This document shows positions 51,262 to 61,570 of a stretch of DNA of 64,000 bases, in pieces. Position 1 is the first letter of the stretch. Every line of letters starts with the position of its first letter. A program made the position numbers and the translations under genes. Below the pieces are notes generated by a model, which was given only the letters and a program-made list of their open reading frames with translations, did not search any database and was not told the DNA's origin. Origin of the DNA: Sitta carolinensis (taxonomy: Eukaryota > Chordata > Aves > Passeriformes > Sittidae); NCBI GenBank assembly GCA_032173965.1, contig CM063294.1, positions 6,370,452 through 6,434,451 of the forward strand, given 5' to 3'.

Positions 51262-52282
51262 TGCTCAGTGACCTGTTCTCAGTGTCCAGTGCTCAGTGCA
51301 CAGTGTCTGGTGATCAGTGTCCAGTGCTCAGTGCACAGTGCCCAGAGTTCAGAGCTCAGTGCCCAGTGCACAGCTTGTCATGTGTCCAGTGCTCAGTTCT
51401 CCAGTGCCAGTGTAGTCCAGGCCGGTAGCACAGTGTCCAGTGCTCAGTTCTCAGTGCCCAGTGTCCAGTGCACAGTGTCCAGTGCTCAGTTCATGCTCAT
51501 GTGCCCAGTTGTCTCAGTGCAGCCAGTGCAGTGCTCAGTTCTCATGCGTGTCCCAGTGCTCAGTTCTCAGTGCCCAGTGTCCAGTGCACAGTGTTCATGC
51601 AGCTCAGTGCCAGTGTCCAGTGCACAGTGTCAGTGCTCAGTTTCAGTCCAGTGTCCAGTGCACAGTGTTCAGTGCTCAGTTCTCAGTGCACAGTGTCCAG
51701 TGCACAGTGTCAGTGCTCAGTTTCAGTGCCAGTGTCCAGTGCACAGTGTCAGTGCTCAGTTCCAGTGCCAGTGTCCAGTGCACAGTGTCCAGTGCTCAGT
51801 TCTCAGTGCCAGTGTCCAGTGCACAGTGTTCAGTGCTCAGTTCTCAGTGCCAGTGTCCCAGTGCACAGTGCAGTGTCTCAGTGCCCAGTGTCCAGTGCAC
51901 AGTGTTCAGTGCTCAGTGCCCAGTGCCCAGTGCACAGTGTCAGTGCTCAGTTCTCAGTGCCACAGTGTCAGTGCTCAGTTCTCAGTGCACCAGTGTCCAG
52001 TGCCAGTGCCAGTGCTCAGTCTCAGTGCCCAGTGTCCAGTGCACAGTGTCCAGTGCTCAGTTCTCAGTGCACAGTGTCCAGTGCCCAGTGTTCAGTGCTC
52101 AGTTCTCAGTGCCCAGTGTCCAGTGCACAGTGTTCAGTGCTCAGTTCTCAGTGCACAGTGTCCAGTGCACAGTGTTCAGTGCTCAGTTCTCAGTGCACAG
52201 TGTTCAGTGTCCAGTTCTCAGTGCCCAGTGTTCAGTGCACAGTGCTCAGTGCCTGGTGCCCAGTGCACAGCTTTCAGTGCCC
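51262..52282 (+). repeat. Heptad minisatellite with 42-bp higher-order unit
   Basis: About 1 kb is built from a 7-base unit CAGTGNN (commonly CAGTGTC, CAGTGCA, CAGTGTT, CAGTGCT, CAGTTCT, CAGTGCC). In the better-ordered right half six heptads form a 42-bp repeat. The left part is more irregular, with deletions and odd units. Because 42 is divisible by three and the unit has no stop words, all three plus frames stay open for nearly 300 or more codons, giving a 14-residue periodic peptide rich in C, S, V and Q. These frames lack any other coding sign and are treated as artefacts. No similar unit is seen elsewhere in the window. Confidence 0.95.
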
Positions 52283-52728
52283 GATGCTGCTGCAGTGTGT
52301 GACACTCCTGAGCCTCTCATCATTGATTGACATCTCTTCCAATCCTTACAAGTCATCTTAGTGTGATCAGGGCAAGGTTCAAAGTACAAATAAGACACTG
52401 TGGTGACAAGAGAGTCATAAAATGGAGTCATACTTGAGTACCTAATTCCTTTGAGTTTGTCTGAAAGTCCCAGCTGAAATGCAGTTCATTTTCTCATTTC
52501 TTATGATGAAGTGATGTCTCCCAGAGAGCTCCCAAGGCCTCAAGCATTTAGACTCAGAGATAGAGATGGATTCAATGTTTGACCTAAGGCCATGGAAAGG
52601 GCTTGGAAGTTTAGAACAGTAAAACTAGCATTTGTAGTTTAAATAGAAATATATTTTCAGCAAGTAGATTTATATCTCATATAAGCAAATAAATATCTTA
52701 AACAAGATACTTGAATAATCTCTGTTTT
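52283..52728. other. Unique DNA between the heptad array and an LTR
   Basis: No gene or repeat recognised; AT-rich. It ends immediately before the TG start of the ERVL-like LTR. Confidence 0.6.
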
Positions 52729-53275
52729 TGTGGTGTGGAAGAAGGGATTACAGGTGACCTCACCCCTGATCATCTCAGCTGTGCTAATTACCAAAGAGGA
52801 GGAGCAGCCTGGCCCTTAATGGGTCACAGCTGTGTCTGCTAAAGATCAGTGTGAGCAAAGGGGTGCGGTGGCTGGGTAGGGGAGCCCTTGTGAGGAGAGG
52901 AGCTGCAGGAGGCCCGGGAACCTTGCTGGAGAAGGAGCAATGCTGAGAGAGCCAAGGCAGAGAGCTGCTGCTGTCCCAGCTCAGCTGTGAGGTCAGTGTG
53001 GGTGTGCTGGGGTTGGAGCTGCTGGTGGAGCCTGCAGTGCCAGTGGAGCTGCTGAAAGCTGTGGGCAGAGGCTGCAAACTGCTCCCTGCAGCCCCAGTGC
53101 AGCAGGGAGAGCCAGCAGGCAGAGGCTGCAGCTGGACCCTGCAGGAGGAGCTGCTGCAGTCAGGGTCAGCGTGGCTGAGCTGTAAAGAAGAATAAACTGG
53201 GGCCCTTTTCCTGGTGTTAAATGAGAGTCTGTGTCTTGGCTCATTTCTAACCTTAATAGCAGGTCTGCTGCAACA
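52729..53275 (+). mobile_element. Solo LTR of an endogenous retrovirus (ERVL-like)
   Basis: The element begins TGTGGTGTGG and ends GCTGCAACA, so it has TG...CA ends. The 5-base flanks are GTTTT (52724-52728) and GATTT (53276-53280), a target duplication with one mismatch; 5 bp is usual for ERVL-type elements. A poly-A signal AATAAA at 53191-53196, followed by about 80 bases of T-rich U5, sets the plus orientation. U3 is G/C-rich with repeated GAGCTGCTG words. Reading frames through it (83 and 166 codons, minus strand) are artefacts. No internal retroviral region adjoins. The left end is less certain than the right. Confidence 0.65.
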
Positions 53276-55844
53276 GATTTTCACTAAAATCGGTGATCTA
53301 GTAACTTTTCTTGCCTTTTGTTTTTTTTAATATGGTGCGCTGAGTGAGTTGTAGTGTCATTGTTAACGGTTTATTTTGCTTGCATATACGGTCTGCATAA
53401 TTTTATTAAAACTACAATGAAATGAAGCTCAATTAAGTTGAAATCACATTTTTTGTTTGATTAGCTAAAGCAGACAATATTTCAAATAGTTTGGTTTTGA
53501 TTTTGTTTCTGAAGGCAGATGCATTCTGTTGTTTTCAATATGGTTATTTCAGTGCCTGAGACAGATGTTTTGTAGGTATAGAAAGCTACACTTGCTTTTG
53601 CAATGTCAGCATATTTATACTTCAAGAAGACCTTGTAGTTCTTTTAAAATAATTTCTATATATCTGCAGAACTTCCCCTGTCCTTCAGATTTGTAGTAAT
53701 AGTCTTTCAAATAAATCTTCTTGCTTATCTTTCTTTGGGTTAGTCTATATTTTTTTTGGTAGAAAAAGTCTGCTTTTCTAATGCAACTGTTAATGAATGA
53801 GTTGCTCTTAAGTTCTGTTTTGCAGCGCTGCATGTTTTCATATGTCATAGATGTCTGGGACCTTTTGAAGACAATTCTTTCAAACCATTGAGGAAGAGTG
53901 GAATTCCAGGTCTGAAACTGAGTCTAGTCAATACTGTAGTGAATCTTTACAGGCATTTAAAATTACTGGCAATGGTGTTTGCTTGGATGGCTGGTGTGAG
54001 TCCAGGTAATCTGTAAAAGGCACTTTGCAGGATGTGGAGGCCCACCCAAGGCACCCATAGAAATGGTCTGGAGAGCCAAAGAATCTTTGAATATGTGCCT
54101 AAGTCTACCCCAGTGACTGTAATTGCATCCTTTGAACTCAGGAGAAGCAAATCCTTTGCATTTATCCCAAGGCAATTTTACAGCCCTCCGTTTCATCCAA
54201 TGCTTGGTCAGTAAATGCTTTCCCCTTGCTCTGCCTCCTCGGTGGTGCAGGCAGCACTGCAGCTCCTCCTCCAGCCCTGTCCCCATCTCCACACAGATGA
54301 TCAGCTCAAGAAGCTTGCGTGGTGCAAGGTTTCATCTGTCTCATTTACACAGTGAGGTGATGTCTGAGGATGGCAGCTAAATGACAGCAGGTGCTGCTGC
54401 TGGTGTTGTCAGCAGCCGGACAGTTTGGAATGAAACCTGCATTATCAGTAGTGCTACATCCCAACTATCACTCACAGAGTTAGTGCTTGGGTAGGATACA
54501 TGTTAATCACATTTTTCCCACAAATTATGTCCTGGCAATCCCATTTTCAGTTTTTTTGTCACAATCAGAACATATCTTTCATAACACCTGTCTTCAAGAT
54601 AAAAATTGAGCATGTTTATTACAAATATTCTATGCAGTATTGTTGCTTTTATTAAACAAAATATTACTCTGCACATAAATAAGAAAATGGGAAAAAAATC
54701 CTCAAGTGCAGAAATGTCTTGGTTTTATAAATTCTTATATTAAACACCAAAAGAAAAAATACAGAAGTAAAGAAAATGTAGTGCTATCCTGTGTTTTAAG
54801 ACCATTACTCCAGTTATTTTGTTATCATAGCTACCAGGTTAAATTAACAGAATGCTGCTTTTGCTATTTGGAAGTACTATAGGTCTTAGATTACCTTCAG
54901 AGATGAGGGTTGTGTTCCCTTAACTTCCAAAAGAAGTCAGTTTAAAAAGGTATAGAATAGTGTTTTTAATTCTCAATAAGTTTATTCTTTCTGGTTTTGC
55001 TTGCTCATTGTTCTTGCAGATGCGGTTGTTTTTTTTTGTTTTGTTTTTTTTTTTTTTTTTCCTGAGGAGTCATAACCTAAACTGAATTCTGACGTTCTTT
55101 CACTAGCACAGACATGTTTACAACTGTTGCCTAATGAAATCTAGGACAAAATATGAAGAAAATTAATTATCTGCTAATGTGAACTATCTGCAACTAATTC
55201 AAATTATTTCTTTCATCCTTTCCCAGACCTTCTAAAGAACAAATGCTAATTTTTCTAGACATCAGGTGTCTAGCACAAAAGTCTAATTAATTAGTCCTTT
55301 CTTTAATGTTTACATCTGAGATAATTAAAGAATAATGTCATAAAGAATATCCAGGAAGATGAAGAGTTTTTCTAAAGCAGTATTTTTGCAGACAGTAACA
55401 TAAATTGAAGTTCTCTGCGCACATTTGCTTGAAATGATGCCCTTTTATGCAAAGGAATTCACAGCTATGAGATGTTAAAATGCTGATCAGAGGTGTGTCA
55501 TTACAGCAAACAAAGCCTTTCTCTTTGTGTTAATGTTGTAGGATATATTCAGCTTCTTTTATTTATAACTTCAAATACTGTTGGAGTAGCATTTCTGTGG
55601 GAAACACAGTTCTGTTTACCTGGGGCAGAAAACACCACGAGCAGTTTCAGTGCTTGGTGCTCCCTCCGTGCGAGGCCAGCGAGCCCTGCACTGGTTTGGC
55701 TGCTGTGCCTCTGCACAGGGGCCCTGTGTGCAGGGGTGGGGGTGATGAGCAGAGGTGAGCTGGCATTCTGCCGTTTTCCCATATTTCCATGCTGGAGATG
55801 TCCACAGGCGCAAACCCAGAGCCTGGAGAGCGTTTGCAGTGTTC
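53276..55844. other. Unique AT-rich DNA between the LTR and the second array
   Basis: No gene recognised. 54000-54400 and 55640-55840 are G/C-richer and carry overlapping frames without domains. A T-rich homopolymer region, interrupted by two G, lies at 55029-55062. Confidence 0.55.
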
Positions 55845-56350
55845 AGGGGCTGCAGCAGCAGCATCCCGCTCCCTCTGCCCCATCCCGCTCCCTCCGGGGG
55901 ACCTGATGCAGCCCATCCCGCTCCCTCTGCAGCATCCCGCTCCCTCCGGGGGCCTGCAGCAGCAGCATCCCGCTCCCTCCGCCCCATCCCGCTCCCTCTG
56001 GGGGGCTGCACAGCAGCAGCATCCCGCTCCCTCCGCCCCATCCCGCTCCTCTGGGGCTGCAGCAGCAGATCCGCTCCCTCCGCCCCATCCGCTCCCCTGG
56101 GGGGCTGCAAGCAGCAGTAGCATCCCTCTGCCATCCCGCTCCCTCTGGGGCTGCTGCAGCCCATCCCGCTCCCTCCGCCCATCCCGCTCCCTCGGGGCTG
56201 CTGCAGCCCATCCGCTCCCTCCGCCCCATCCCGCTCCCCGGGGGGCTGCAGCAGCCAGCATCCGCTCCTCCGCCCATCCCGCTCCCTTGGGGGCTGCAGC
56301 GCAGCAGTAGCATCCTCTGCCCCATCCGCTCCTCCGGTCCTGCTGCAGCC
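55845..56350. repeat. G/C-rich minisatellite, about 52-bp unit
   Basis: Roughly ten copies of a 51-53 bp unit are present. Each unit has CTGCAGCAGCAG, a copy of CATCCCGCTCCCTCYG, a second CCATCCCGCTCCCTCYG, and a GGGGG stop to the unit. The right half shows more single-base deletions (for example CATCCGCTCC). On the minus strand the repeated GGGAGCGGGATGGGG meets the G3-N1-7 rule for G-quadruplexes many times. Open frames of 121 to 255 codons on both strands, rich in Ala, Gly, Arg, Ser and Pro, arise from the repeat. Confidence 0.93.
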
Positions 56351-59087
56351 CATCCCGCTCCCCAGCCCATCCCCACTGCCCCTGGTGCTGCTGCCGCTGC
56401 TGTGTCCTGTCCACAGGGCATCACGCAGCCTGTGCCACAGGGAACTGCACCGGTGAAAGTGCTGTTGGAGCTAAAAAAAAAATAATATAACTAAGGAAGA
56501 ATGACATGTTTAAGAACCCAGAGGTGTGAAGAGTAATAAAAAGTATTTCTGCTTAAGGGAAGTTTATTTTTAGAAGAATAATCTAAAAAATCATGTTCAA
56601 CTCTTATGTCTGAAGCTAATGAAAGCACTAAAAAGTAATCACTGCCTAGGGAGGCAAAATTATGCTGTGTGAAATCAAACTAGGGTGTTTCTAATTGTCT
56701 TTGTGTTGCATGCCTGCATAAATTATATATTTTCTATATTATATGATTTACCATGATGAAATTTTAGATAAAAACACAAAGCATATAATTTTAAATTCTG
56801 ATCTTATATATGGTGAAAAAAGATACCCAATTAATGAAGATGCTACTTTGAGTTATGTATTGTAAAATAGACTTCTTTCTGCTGGCTGTAGCTATTGACA
56901 GCATATTGGTAAGATTAATCAGTAAGGAGTTTGAAAACTACCTCAAGTTTCTACAATTGTTTTCATTACAATATGAAATATGAAAAAACAATCGTGTAGT
57001 ATCTTTACAATGTTTATAGTTCTACAGAAGAAGGGAATTTTTCTTTGTTTAATGTTTTCAAGGAAGATTGTCCTATGTCTTGCTTATACTTAGAAGTTTA
57101 TCTCAGGACTGATTGAACTGCAGAACCAGTCCTGCAAGACTACCATTAATTTTCTGAATTAGACTGCCAAAGAGAGAACTTTAAGATAAAATTGTTTGGT
57201 TTCCTATTTGAATCTGTTTAAATTTTTCTTCAAAAGCTATTAAAAATTTTAAAGAATTAGTAAAGTTTTCTCTGTATTCAATTTTTTCTCATGTAGAATT
57301 GCTGTAGTAAAATTCTGCAGTGTAGGATTTTTGGTGGATTGGCATTTGGTGTTCCCATATTACCACTGATCTGGCACTGTCACGAGTTGTTCCCTTCATC
57401 ATTGCTTACTAAACCCCCTGGCAGAGATTGCTTTGTGGTTTCATTAGCAGCAGTCACTTTGTGTGCTGGATTTGCCTTTCCTCTCCACTTGGGAGCAGTC
57501 CCATTCTCCTCCCTACTGAGCCTGTCCGTGGCACCCCCTTTGCAGCAGGGCAGGAGCAGCCCCTGCAGGGAATGGTGTTGTTGGGGCTCAGGAGTTCACT
57601 GCAGGATCCAGCCCAGTCATTCCTGCAGAACAGCAAGGCCTGGCCTGCACAATATGACATTGCAATGTGCATATGGCAGATAGGACATTGCAGTGCTGTC
57701 CTTCCCAGAGAATTGAAACGATGGAAGCCTCCAAGCTGTTTCCATTCCAAGCCATGTGCTCCTGGCTAACGGGTGGAATGGCATTGCTAGGTATGCTCAG
57801 AATACAGTGATCAGGGAAAAATTCATCATCACATTAATAATAGAGGAGGCTTGTTTGAAGTAATGAGGGGTTTGGGGGTTAGTTTTTACGAATTTCTTTT
57901 ATCTGCTTTGTTGCTTAAGAACACAAAGTGAAATGATGGTGTTTTGGAGTTTGGATTGAAATCATATTACTTGGGAAAAAACCTGCATTAAACCTCAAAG
58001 GAGCTTATGCCTTTAAAAGCATTGCTGAACTTTGCAGTTTGGCAAAATGTGCTTACTCACACACTTCAGTTAAAAAAGACAGCTAAAAATAGTTAATATA
58101 ATCAGAATATGCATAAAATAACTTTAAGGTGTCAAGCTATCATCTCTGTTGGATAAGGGTTGAAATGAAAGCTAAAAATGTTAAAGGTCAGACTGTGATG
58201 CTCTTAATTTTGCAAGGTAATGTAGGCAAGCAGTTTTTGACTTTGGGGATTTGTCCCACCAATGTGTAGCTATATAAGTTAGTGTGTAAAGTCCAAGGAA
58301 ACTGGCTAAACTCTGGACGTACCAACTGGGGTGTTTGCCCAGTCCCAAGAGACTCAAAAGAATGCAGGAAGCTACATTCATTTGAGTCAAGTAGGAAAGA
58401 ATCCTAGCCTAAATAGTTTCAACAGTGGAAAAATTAATTTATTTCTTGTGGTTTTTTTTCACAAGAATGTGCACAAAATTCATATAGGTATGTTGTCTTT
58501 GAGATGTAGAAACTTCCTGTAGGTAGACAAATGAGAGGACACCTGAGATTGCCAGTGCAATGATAATTCCAGAGTTGGAGCACCTGTGTCAGATGAGATG
58601 ATCAGCACTCAAGTCAGGGGCCAAAGTGCTTGTTAAATATTTACTTGTCTAGGTGGGAGTAGAAACTTGATACTAGAACACCTTTATTTTGTGTCAGTAT
58701 CTTATCTGTTAAATTAGTGACTATTCTGGATGGCAGCATCTTGGAAAAGAAATCAGGGAGACCCTCAAGGCAGAATAAATTACAACTGTGTACCTCCTGA
58801 CAAATGTTTGTATAATTGTTTATAAAATCCCCCAGTGATAACTATGCCGTGGTTACCCCAGGCAATTAATTTTACTGTGTCTTCCTTAGTACCAGAGATT
58901 TTTCTCAGTCTCTAAACTGGTGTGTTAGTGTAGTTTAAGCCCTTTGGTCTTCCATTTATCTACTGTAACTATCAAATTGAAGCATTCCTTGCTCTTTTGC
59001 TCTTTCTTTTGTTCTGCTTCCTAAATCTCTGATTATCTACCTGGGTTCGTCAGTGTCTTTGCTAAAGCACAGTTGACAGCTTCATTT
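56351..59087. other. Unique AT-rich non-coding DNA
   Basis: No gene or transposon recognised. 57470-57620 is G/C-richer and has overlapping frames of 98 to 114 codons on both strands, unsupported. Confidence 0.55.
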
Positions 59088-59145
59088 GTCTCACAGAGGC
59101 AATACTTGCTGAAGCCTTGCCCAAGGTGACTAGAGAACCACTGTG
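59088..59145 (+). repeat. MIR-like fragment (tentative)
   Basis: CTCACAGAGG followed by CTTGCCCAAGGTGACTAGAG resembles the MIR block CTCAGAGAGG ... CTTGCCCAAGGTCACACAG. Spacing is slightly longer than expected. The similarity is short and by eye. Confidence 0.35.
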
Positions 59146-61118
59146 ACAAGGATTTTTCTCATTTTTTATTTGGTATATGTAGGTTTACGTGCACTGTGGT
59201 TTATATGTTTTTATGTTAAGTATGTTTACTAAATGGGCACAAGCATTTATAACGTTAGTTTTGTTATGTTTGTGTGACATTCCTGCCTTGGGTTTTGCTT
59301 AGGAAGGAATTTCAGTCTGGTTTTAATCTTTATCAATTTAGTGTCAGATTCATATTTTTTCTTTTTTCAGTTTGTCAAGACCACTGTGAATTCTAGACCT
59401 CTCCCCCAATGTACATGGGGCATTTCTTATTTTGGTGGGAGGTGCATATTTAATAAATGTACTCTCTCTTCCTTTATTTAGATTAGTAATGAAAATATTG
59501 AGTAGAATACATCTATGAATCAACCTCTGTAATTTTGGTGAGTAACTTTTACCATTTCCTAGTAAACCTAAACGTCTATCTGTTACTATTCTGCTATCTA
59601 GCCCCCTTTCTTTCCCAAGTTTCATTACCTCTTTCATGACCTCTGGTCATTTTCATCCAAAATGCATTTCTCTTCTGTTCTTGTTGATTAAGTATGCAAC
59701 AGTCTTTGCAGAGATTTTTTTTTTTTCTGCCTGCTGGGTGTGCATGTGCATCTCTAAAACTAATCAGTACCATAGTTTACAGATTAATCCATGTATTCAT
59801 TCTGGTTTTAAAGATTTTTCTGGGTAATGTAAATTAACACCTTGTATTGTGCCTTGGTAGTTGTGGTACTTGTTCCCAAAAGTTCTTTCCACTGCATTTT
59901 CATGATTTAGTCATCTGCAGTGGGCGCTAATGCCTTTCCAAACTTTCAGCAACAGTAATTTCCCAAATTTGCATCTCAAGTGTCATGCATGAATATGGTG
60001 GCCTTTTCTGTTGCAGTAACATGTCCAATTTACTAAGGTTCTGTACTGGGGGTCATTAAATTCTCGTTTTTGTGCATTCCTCTTCAGCTTCTCTGGTTTC
60101 CTCCCCACACTTCTTGCATTAATCTATAGGTTTCCCAAGCATTGAGTAGGTTGAGCCACCATTTGACTCATTTCCTTCATACAGCATGTCTAAGCTGTTG
60201 GATTTTATGCTTGTGAGAGTTTTTCTCTTGATCACAATCTAGAACTGGTAACCATATATGATCTGAGAAAGCTTGTGATTCAAGTCTGTAAGGAGTTACT
60301 GATCCCAATGTAAAACATATTGTCATAAATCTTCTGTTTGCTGTCTTGACTTCTGACTTCACTAGCAAAGGGCAGAAGCATGTGCAGTATTTATTGAAAC
60401 AAAAAAGAGGGAGAGACTTTTCATGCATTACATTATTACATGATGAGAGACTACACCTTGTACTAACTGAATTTAAATGGTAGTGGTGGGAGGGAAGAGG
60501 AAGCTTTTAGTCATGGTTTTTAGACTGCTGCATTAAGTTTGTTCCTGCCTCTGTGGTCTTTCAGAACAGCACTGCTTTTAGTGCTGTTTTTAGTTACATT
60601 ATGTTATCATTCAAAGCGAAGTAGACATTTTCCAAAAGAAAGGAAAAACATCCCTAGTCTTACACAGTGCTCAATTTATCTTTGCAGATGCATGCATGAA
60701 TTTTGATTTTGTGTATAATTTTCATTTACCGTATGTGCAAGCTTATTTAATCATCAGTTATACTATGTGTTGTCATAAACAGGCCTCTATTACCATGGTT
60801 TTTTATCTCGCAAATATATGCTTTTCTTTTCTGTTCCAGTCCAGAAAAAGTAGTCATCTTAGCACTTTCTGCAGTGAACATCACTGATTTAAAATAGTTA
60901 CTTAGTGCATGGCAGTGTGACAAATGCAATATTTCTTGACTTTAACAAAGACATTAAGGATCTTAAAAACTCTAGGGTATGAACAGCAAGGCAAATTCTG
61001 TAGTTTTGAAGAGGAAATGTAAACCTCAACTGAACTATGTCCCTAAATATTTATTTGCCAAGGAAGTATGAGGTCCAGAAGGCTTGCTGGAGTTACAGAG
61101 ATGAGAAAAACACTTGGG
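59146..61118. other. Unique AT-rich non-coding DNA
   Basis: No gene or transposon recognised. Short open frames (up to 95 codons) overlap on opposite strands and show no domain. Confidence 0.6.
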
Positions 61119-61400
61119 ACCATGGAATCCAAGAGGGCTGAGTTTGGCAGGGACCCCTGGAGATCATCTTGTTAAAATCCCTGCTCAAAGCAGAATCAGT
61201 GAAGCAGGTTGCCCATGACATTGTCCTGTTGGGTTGGGAGCATCACCCATGGCAGAGAAGCCTCAGCCTCTCTGGGCAGCCTCTTCTGTGGTTGTTGGTG
61301 GTGTCTGATTAGTTTTACAGTAAGACACGTCCTTATGTTTAATTTTTTGTTTTTTATTTCTATTTGTGTGCTTTTTCCCGTTGTCCTGTCATCGGATGTT
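61119..61400 (-). mobile_element. CR1 LINE fragment
   Basis: The plus strand reads as the reverse complement of a CR1 3' region: ACCATGGAATCC and GGCAGGGACCCCTGGAGATC, then GCAGGTTGCCCATGACATTG, CAGCCTCTCTGGGCAGCCTC, ACAGTAAGACACGTCCTTAT, and the TTGTCCTGTCAT block. It reaches about 280 bases into the element and is diverged, with a T-rich expansion at about 61338-61375. Its 5' side abuts the next CR1 fragment. Confidence 0.88.
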
Positions 61401-61407
61401 GTATAAG

Positions 61408-61570
61408 AAACAGGATGACCAGAGAGGTGGGGCATGTCCCATCCCTGCAAACACTGAAGGTCAGGTTGGATGGGGCTCTGAGCAACCTGCTTTGGTTAAG
61501 AACCCCTCTCTGCAGGGGAGTTGGACTAGTTGGCCTTCAGAGGTCCTTCCCACCTGAATTATTCTGATTC
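61408..61570 (+). mobile_element. CR1 LINE fragment, 3' end
   Basis: CAGGATGACCAGAGAGGTGG starts the match, followed by CATCCCTGCAAACACTGAAG, GTCAGGTTGGATGGGGCTCT, GAGCAACCTGCTTTGGTTA, GGAGTTGGACTAGTTGGCCT and the end block CAGAGGTCCTTCCCACCTGA with a worn ATTCTGATTC terminus. The orientation is plus. Because this copy and the preceding minus copy both contain the CR1 3' end, they are two insertions (or one nested at the edge of the other) rather than a single inverted copy. Confidence 0.9.

Noticed and set aside
51268..52361. Three overlapping plus-strand frames of 344, 296 and 297 codons
   Set aside because: They are the same heptad array read in three frames. The repeat unit contains no stop words, so openness carries no coding evidence.
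27701..53275. A provirus spanning between LTRs
   Set aside because: The three LTRs differ in sequence, length, duplication size and partly in orientation, and no gag, pol or env-like sequence lies between them.
55616..56424. Minus-strand frames of 193, 245 and 255 codons, and plus-strand frames of 121 and 173 codons
   Set aside because: They come from the G/C-rich 52-bp minisatellite, open in several frames on both strands, with only low-complexity Gly/Ala/Arg/Ser/Pro sequence.
61119..61570. A single CR1 insertion with a 5' inversion
   Set aside because: Both halves contain the CR1 3'-terminal region, so they overlap on the element; twin priming would give adjacent, non-overlapping parts.
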